Assembly: GCF_036320965.1 (NCBI RefSeq)
Contig: NC_092235.1
Location: 24,846,976-24,910,975, forward strand
Length of the DNA stretch: 64,000 nt
Origin: Panulirus ornatus
Lineage: Eukaryota; Arthropoda; Malacostraca; Decapoda; Palinuridae
Direction: 5' to 3'
Below are positions 51,101 to 60,100 of the stretch, piece by piece. Made by a program: the position numbers and the translations under genes. Position 1 is the stretch's first letter. Each line of letters begins with the position of its first letter. Below the pieces are notes generated by a model that saw only the letters and a list, made by a program, of their open reading frames with translations, had not been told where the DNA came from and did not search any database.

Positions 51101-54100
51101 ATCCTAACTTGTCCAAGAAGGATTAATTTCAATTGGGAACTTACAACACAGATATAATCAGACTTCTCTGAAAACAGCTTTATCTTTTTAAAGATATATA
51201 CAAAGAAATATATTTTAAAAGCTCATGCTAAGTCTTTACTGTACCTTATTAGTTTCATTAAATATATAAATCCATTCTCCTGATATCTATTAGCTACCTT
51301 AATAACACCTTATTTCCCATTAGACAGTGGAACTCAGTGTAAAAGGTTGTCATTGACATATGCAAGTACACCAAACACGATTGAGTCTAAAGCAGAAATG
51401 ATAACAAGACATCCTATGATGCAGAGGATCTTCAGCATTCTTCATGTTTTATATATGACAATTTACGATGTTTTGATGAGTGCTCATGAGTTGTACCCTT
51501 TACAATTCATTCACCTTTACAAGTGAAAGGAAGGTGAAATCTGATACACCTAAGTAAGTTGATCCCATCCATTCTTTTCCCTGCCAATCAAATGTTTTTC
51601 AAAAATACTGAATTTAGATATGAAAAGTGAACCAATAACCATTTTCATGTTTCACTAAAGAATTCATACTCCTCAGAAATGCAGCTGGAATTTGATTTTG
51701 CTACAGAAGTGTTAAAGGGACAAGAGGTCCAAATATCTGGTCCTTAAGCACAGTGAATGGGTATGGTCTCTATGGACCACTTGAAACCCATATATGCGGT
51801 GACATGCTCATCTATGAGCAACATAAGTCAATCACTGTTCAAGCAGGGTAATTTCTTACTTTCTGAAAACTGCTTCATCCTACTTATTTAGTATTTCAAT
51901 CAGCACCTCACTATTAACTTTGTGTATGTCCTCAAATCTTAAACTAATAGCATCTGAGGAGGGCTTTAGAAAAAAAAAAAGTGAAAAGTTACCAAAAAGA
52001 AGTGAAGTCTGGCCTGCTATTTTTCATACTGAAGATGTTCCTTTGCATCCTGAAATTTCCACATTTCAAGAAAAAATTCCTGCCAATTTTTCCTAACCAC
52101 AGGAAATTCAACTCATTTTTTTCAACATTACCTTCCAACATACTGTGACTTGGCATGGCAAAATGGAACACTAATGAACAAGCATAACTGAACCCAATTC
52201 AAGTGTTATAAATGAACCTACCTTCCCCTCGGACGTGAGCCAGAGCGTGACCTGGATCTTGAAAAGCTGTGATGACTATCTTTTCGCATGCGACCAAATC
52301 TATCCACCCTATGAGAATAAGAAAATAAAATTAATTAGAAAAGATGATAGAGATACATTAAACTTTTCACCAGTATATACATTAAAATAATGAATGAACC
52401 TGCAGCATTATCAAAATATTAACCTATGTTCTTAAAAGACTTTTCTTTGACTGAGATGTACTTAAAAAGAAATCTGAGATAAAGAATATTGACAAAAACA
52501 AGCTAATACCATGAAATGTGATGTTTATATGAAGATGGAAATATTTCCTGAAGAGATTATAAGCAAATGATAAGTGTGAACGAACGTGGCCATTGTTGTC
52601 TTTTCCTAGTGCTACCATGCATGCATGCAGGGGGAGGGGGTGCCATTTCATTTGTGGCTGGGTGGCGACAGGAATAGATGAAGACAGCAAGTATGAATAT
52701 GTACATGTATATACTTATGTATAAGTCTGTGTAAGTATATGTCTATATACGTTGAAATGTATAGGTATGTGTGCATGTGTGGGCGCTTATGTATATACGT
52801 GTGTAAGTGGGTGGGTTGGGCCATTCTCTCGTCTGTTTCCTTGTGCTACCTCGCTAACACGGGAGACAGCGATGAAGTATAATAAATAAATAAATATAGA
52901 TATCATCTTTTTTTTATTATACTTTGTCGCTGTCTCCCACATTGGCGAGGCAGCACAAGGAAACAAGACAAAAGAATGGCCCATCCAACCCACATACATA
53001 TGTATATGCATACACGTCCACACATGCACATATACATACCTATACATTTCAACGTATACATATATATACATACACAGACACATACATATATACACATGCA
53101 CATAATTCATACTTGCTGCCTTTAATCATTCCTGTCGCCACCGTGCCACACATGAAATGACACCCCCCCTTCCCCCTCATGCACACGAGGTAGCACTAAG
53201 AAAAGACAACAAAGGCCACATTCATTCACACTCAGTCGCTAGCTGTCATGTATAATGCACTAAAACCACAGTTCCCTTTCCACATCCAGGCCCCACAGAA
53301 CTTTCCATGGTTTACCCCAGATGCTTCACATGCCCTGGTTCAATCCATTGGCAGCACGTCGACCCCGGTATACCACATCGTTCCAATTCACTCTATTCCA
53401 TGCACGCCTTTCACCCTCCTGCATGTTCAGGCCCTGATTGCTCTAAATCTTTTTCACTCCAGCCTTCCATCTCCAATTTGGTCTCCCACTTCTCATTCCC
53501 TCCACCTCTGACAAATATATCCTCTTTGTCAATCTTTCCTCACTCATTCTCACCATGTGACCAAACCATTTCAATACACCCTCTTCTGCTCTCTCAACCA
53601 CACTCTTTTAATTACCACACATCTCTCTTACCCTTTCATTACTAACTTGATCAAACCACCTCACACCACATGTGGATGTGTTGGAAATGAGATGTTTGAG
53701 GACAATATGTGATGTGACGTGGTAGAACACTGTAGTTTGAACACTAACCTTCATCCCCTTTGCCTTTGTAAAATGGCACTATGAATGCATTATGCCAACC
53801 CTCAGGCACTTCACTATGATCCATACATACAATGAATATCCTTACCAGCCAATCAACAAAACAGTCACCCTCTTTCTTGATAAATTCTACTGCAATACCA
53901 TCCAAACCAGATTTCATCTTCCACAAAGCTTTTGCTATCTCTTCTCTCTTAACAAAGCCATTTTCCCAGACCCTCTCACTTCACACACCACCCCAACCAA
54001 AACACCCTACATCTGCCACTCTATCATCAGACACATTCAACAAACCTTCAAAATACTCACTCCATCTTCTCACTTCATCACTATCCGTTGTTTCTTGCCC

Positions 54101-57100
54101 CCTTCACCCCAACTCTTTCTCAACCCTTGCACCTTCCTCTTGACCCCCTGCCACTTTCTCTTATACATCTCCCACTCACTTGCACTCTTCCCTTGTAAGT
54201 ATCGTCCAAACGCCTCTTTTCTTATAATTACCCAAAGGCCTCTTCCTAAGAAAGATTTCTAGTAATACCCAGGACTCCTTTCCAGAAGTTTCCCAGAATA
54301 TACTAGAGTGCTTTGTTTAAGAGGCAAATGTAACATTTTTGAGAGCAAAGCAGTAAAAGCAATCATCAATATCTTATCTAAGCTATCATTAATGAAAACT
54401 TTGGTGGAGAGCTATGTACAATGGGATAATAGTCTACACCCATGCATAAATCATCAGAGCAGACACAGTCATGAAATCAAACATGATAGCAGACAATAAA
54501 CTCAATCAAATTTTAACTGCTCCCTTAACCATAGCAAATATGTAAAGCAAAAAACTGGCTCTGAGCAAACCTTTCTCTTGAAGCTATCTTTGTTGGTTTA
54601 GATTCTTGCTGTAGTGGTGAAGGCGGTAGAGGTCTGAGGACAAAATGTTTAATACAAGGCAAATTACTGATGGAAGTTACTGAAAGTATTTCTGAATGAC
54701 ACAGAAGGATTCTTAACTATCCAAAAATAAAATAAAGTCTAAAATACTCCACACACTAAGGAAAAACACGACACAAGAAATGATTCATCATACACCAAAA
54801 TCCATCTACTGATTTTCATTACTTTGTTCCTGGTAGGATAAAAGGTGAAAAGTGGAAGGCAACAATAGAATGGAAGTGGGTGTACTCCTCTGATATAAGA
54901 GAAAAAATTTCCTAGGGATGTCTTTTGTAAAACAGAATACAAGCATAGAGTACAGACATGTCAAATATCTGATACACACTGTTATATGATACAAAACATT
55001 TGAGTCATCTTGTTATGCCCAAAAAGGCAAAGACCACACAATGTAAAACATTAATGACCTTCCCTAAAATGGAAAATTTTACTGACTGGAGATATAAGGT
55101 AATCTGCCAGACACTGAAGTTCAATGAAACAATATTTGACACAACTTGCTATAAAACACCAGTCAAATACTGAGTCTCTGAATCTTGCAAAATACATGAG
55201 GAAAATCTTGGAAGATCATTTGGTATATATTTGTTTTGCAGGTGTTTCATGTATGTTTAAAATCTTCCTTATAATCAGAGACATCTTGATAATATACATA
55301 AATCATGAAGTAAACCTTTCACTGAAAAAAGCAACTTTAAAATTTGTCAAGTTAGAAGGTGTTCTGAGGAAAAAACTCTGTCAGTGTCATATCCCCATGC
55401 CAATAGACATAAGCAATAACTTTAAACAACGATATATCTAACATTAAAGTCTACAATATATGAAACTGAATCTGCATGGAAAACAAATTGGATTATAGAC
55501 AGAAAAAAATATAGAATGGGATTAAATTGGATGGCATCCATTCAGCACTATTTGTCATCTTTATCAATGATCAGGAGAATAAGCTCACCAGCAGAATTTC
55601 AGTTTGCTAAGACATGAAATTACAATGTAGAGCCCAATCAAAGAAAGTGCTTACAGATTCAAAGTGATTTAGACAAAACAATTACAAGTGACGTCAGTGC
55701 AGACAGATGCAAAGTTCTGTATGGCATTTTGTCAAGAAATATTATGAATATGAAATAAAGAATATGCACTGCTCAGTAAGTCATTAATAGGAGTAAAAGA
55801 AAAATACCTAGATGTAATAGTCAGTTATGACCTAAAATATGTAAAACAATGTCTACCTACATATGACAGAGCATATACAATCTAGTCTTTATACCTAATA
55901 ATATAAATTAGTGCCATAGTACAAAGGCAAAGAGGATAAAGGTGAGTGTCCAAACTACAGAGGCATAAGTTTGTTGAGTATTCCTGGGAAATTGTATGGA
56001 AAGGTATTGATTGAGAGGGTGAACTAATGCACAAGGCATCAGACTGGGGAAGAGCAGTGTGGTTTCAGAAGTGGTAGAGGATGTGTGGATCAAGTGTTTG
56101 CTTTGAAGAATGTGTGCGAGAAATACTTAGAAAAACATAGATTTGTATGTAGCATTTATGGATCTGGAGAAGGCATATGATAAGGTTGATAGAAATGCTA
56201 TGCGGAAGTTCCTAAAAGTGTATGGTGTGGGAGGTAAGTTGCTAGAAGCAGTGAAAAGCTTTTACCAAGGATGTAAGGCATGTGTATGAGTGGGAAGAGA
56301 GGAGAGTGATTGGTTCCCCATGAAGGTTGGTCTGCATCAGAGGTGTGTAAGGTCCCCTTGGTTGTTTAATTTGTTTATGGATGGGGTGGTTAGGGATGTA
56401 AATGCAAGAGTTTTGGAGAGAGGGGCGAGTATGCAGTCTGTTGGTGATTGAGTTTGGAAAAGTGTGAGAAAGCAGAAAGTTGAGAGTAAATGTGAATAAG
56501 AGCTAGTTTGTCAGGTTCAGTAGAGTTGAGGGATACGTTAATTGGGATGCAAGTTTGAATGGAGAAAAATTGGAGGAAGTGAAGTGTTTTAGATATCTGG
56601 GAGTGGACTTAGCAACAAATGGAACCATGGGGTGGGGGAGTGGCAAAGGTTCTGGGAGTGATGAAGAATGTGTGGAAGGAGAGAACGTTATCTCAGAGCA
56701 AAAATGGGCATGTTTGAAGGAATAGTTGTTCCAACAATATTATATGGTTGTGAGGCATGGGCTATAGATATGGTTGTGCAGAGGAGGGTGGATGTGTTGG
56801 AAATGAAATGTTTGAGGACAATATGTGGTGTGAGGAGGTAGTTTGATTGAGTAAGTAATGAAAGGGTAAGAGAGATGTGTGGTAATAAAAAGTGTGGTTG
56901 AGAGAGCAGAAAAGGGTTTGGTCACATGGAGAGAATGAAAGAAGAAAGATTGACAAAGAGGATATGTGTCAGAGGTAGAGGGAACGAGGAGAAGCAGGAG
57001 ACCAAATTGGAGGTGGATGGATGGAGTGAAAAAGATTCTGAGTGATCGGGGCCTGAACATACAGGAGGATGAAAGGCGTGCAAGGAATAGAGTGAACCTA

Positions 57101-60100
57101 AACATGCTAGATACAGGAAAAAGCTAAAATACACAGACAACAATGCATTTTGTCTGTCACTCAGCAGTTTTGGGAGGAATTCTTTGGAAAGAAAGATATA
57201 ATCATTTTCTACATATAAAATAAATTGAAAACTGCATTAGCTGGTGCAATAATTCTATCATAATCATTATCAATGAAAATTTCTGGTACAGAACAAACAG
57301 TTGTAGCATCTGAGAGTCAACTCTTTAGAGATATATTATCAAAGGTGATACAAAATCATACAAATAAACCTGACAAAAAAAAAAAGTTACAGTAAAACAA
57401 AGGCATTATTCTATAACCTACACAAGTTTCTGCTTACACATAAAACTACAAAGCTGTAAGCAGTTCCCACACAGACCTTTCCCTTGAAGTAATCTTGGGT
57501 AGTTTAGGTTCTTGCTGTAGTGTTGGTGAAGGAGGCAGGGGTCTGAGGACAAAAGGTTTAGTACAAGACAACTTATTGATGGAATAATGCAGAAAATACT
57601 TCCACTAAACAGAAAATTTAATATCAGTGAAAGAATATAATGTAATTCAATTACAAAAGTCCCACAAAAGAGGTAAATGCATACACATTCAGAAGATATC
57701 ACACAGTATAACCCATTATCATCAACCCAAATGCAACATGTCTTTTAATGAATCATGCTTGGTGGGACTAAATATTGAAAAATCATAAAGAAGACAGTGG
57801 ATGAGAGAACCTCATCTGAGGTTATGAGAGAATTTCCCCTTATTTATGGCTAACAAGAAAAAACAGCAGGTATTTGCTTTTTGGGAGCACATTTGGCAGC
57901 CACTTTATCCTTTACTGAAAACAAAATTTCAATCTTTTAGGTGAAGCATCAGAGCGAAATAAAATGCACCATACCCTCTACCTCCCCGTTTCTTTGTCAA
58001 AAGAATTTCCCAGATTCTCAATCCTTTGTTCAGCATAGGTTTTCTGTCTGTGATGTCTAGTTGAAGACCAGGAATGGAAGGGAGGAGATTCCCTCAGATG
58101 TAGGCTTCTATACACATCCATGAAAAACTCACCAAGGATTATCCTATTCCATGAAGGAATACATTTAAGGTTGCAGGTATAAGTTAGCATTATATAAATG
58201 AGATGCAGAAAGTCATCCAACCTTACAATAGATACCAGAAGAAATAAAATACAAATCAAAACCCCATCAGAAGCAATAAGAGGATTATGAGAGTTTAAAA
58301 CCATCTTTTCTAATATCCATGGGATGCAGATCCTTCTAAATGAACACATGTGAAGCAGATGGGTGAAAGCACCCAACCTTTAGGCTAGAGGGGGCAACAA
58401 CTCTACTTAGAAGGAAAACTAACAGATTCTTTTTTAGAATCTATTTAGGGAGTGTATAGACTCTGATAACAAACCAAAATGAAGCAACAAAGTTACATAC
58501 AACTTTTGTCTAAATTTGTTATATCACTAAGTTAGCAGATAGTATGTGGGTACATCTATCATCTTATCCCACTACATATAGAGAAAATTCTGTATTAGAT
58601 TCCATAATACCACCTGCCCTTTGTATGGAGGACATGAGTAACACCTCAGTGTGGTGAAACTTTGCAAAACTCTAAATCATGGCTTTCGCTAAGGTATGAA
58701 TAGAAATAATATTTGGGAAAATACAAATCATGTTAATGTCAAGGCTTATGCACAGTATGCCATAACTGCTAGTAATTGCAAAGACAAACTTTCAGCCTCT
58801 TGAGACATACTCCTATATCAAGTAATCAAAAAGAAGAAATACAAATAAGCAGATGATCACACAGATCCAAATGTATACTGGAAATTCAAAGAACCAGTTA
58901 ACATAAAATTAATCATTTTGTTGGTAATCCCTTTCAAATCACATTACTGGTCAATCTGCTGTAATCTAACAGCATTCTGTGAGATCATTCAATCATAGAA
59001 TGTCCATGCTGCAAAGATTTTATTACAAAAATAATAATTCTATAATCAGGAATAATACCGATACAATATTACGTTCTGTAGATTCTTACTGCTGCAGAAA
59101 AACTAAAACTCCATGCCAGTGTGATTCAAGTTGAAAAATAAATACACTGAAAGATAATAGGTACAGTTCTCAGACCCCTGAAATCTACTGCTGAAAAGGG
59201 TTGAGTTCAAAAAGGTGTTAAATTCAGTGATCTGATACCATGATATGATAATGGATTGGTAAGAAATCTGTCCCAAGAAATTATGCATCCCTGCCCTTTT
59301 ACCATCCTGTGGAGTTGGGGCTGGTATCCTAGTTCTGCAAAATCAAGTACCATGAAAGGTGTATGTAGTCTCAAATGTAAATGGTGCATCTTCAACTCTT
59401 TACAATAGGTGTGTGGCTTTTTCTGGTAGAATGGAATGCAAGGGAATAATAAAAAAATGAAGAAGGATCATATGGTAGATAAAGTTGGGAAGATTAACTT
59501 CAGTATGTCAATTGTAAGCAAGACAAAATTAAGAGGGTAGAGGAAAATTTGACTGAAATTGAGGGGAGGGAAATCAAAGTTATCTGAGGGTTGAGATGCT
59601 TATGTGAAGGTATATATCAATCTATCCATTATACTTTATAAACATTTCCCATATTAGCGAGGGGCTGGCAATCCTTCCCTGATGTCTTTATTTTTCCAAA
59701 AGAAGGAACAGAGAAGGGGCATCCCAATTAACTTATCCCTCAACCCTACTGAACCTAATAACCTTGCTCTTATTCATATTTACTCTCAACTTTCTCCTTT
59801 CACACACTTTTCCAAACTCAGTCATCAACTTCTGCAGTTTCTCACTTGAATCAGCCACTAAAGCTGTATCACTAGCGAATAACAACTGACTCACTTCCCA
59901 GGCCTCTCATCCACAACAGACTGCATACTTGCCCTCTCTCCATAACTCTTGCATTTATCTCCCTAACCACCCCATCCGTAAACAAATTAAACAACCATGA
60001 GGACATCACACATCCCTGGCGAAGACTGACATTCACTGGGAACCAGCCACTCTTCTCTCTTCCTACATGCAAACATGCCTTACATCCTTGGTAATAACTT

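Noticed and set aside
57978..58110. Charged - strand open stretch ([23 protein letters not shown]) between cassettes B and C as a ZC3H18 exon
   Set aside because: It has a possible GTAGAG donor but no polypyrimidine acceptor, and it does not resemble any ZC3H18 segment I know.
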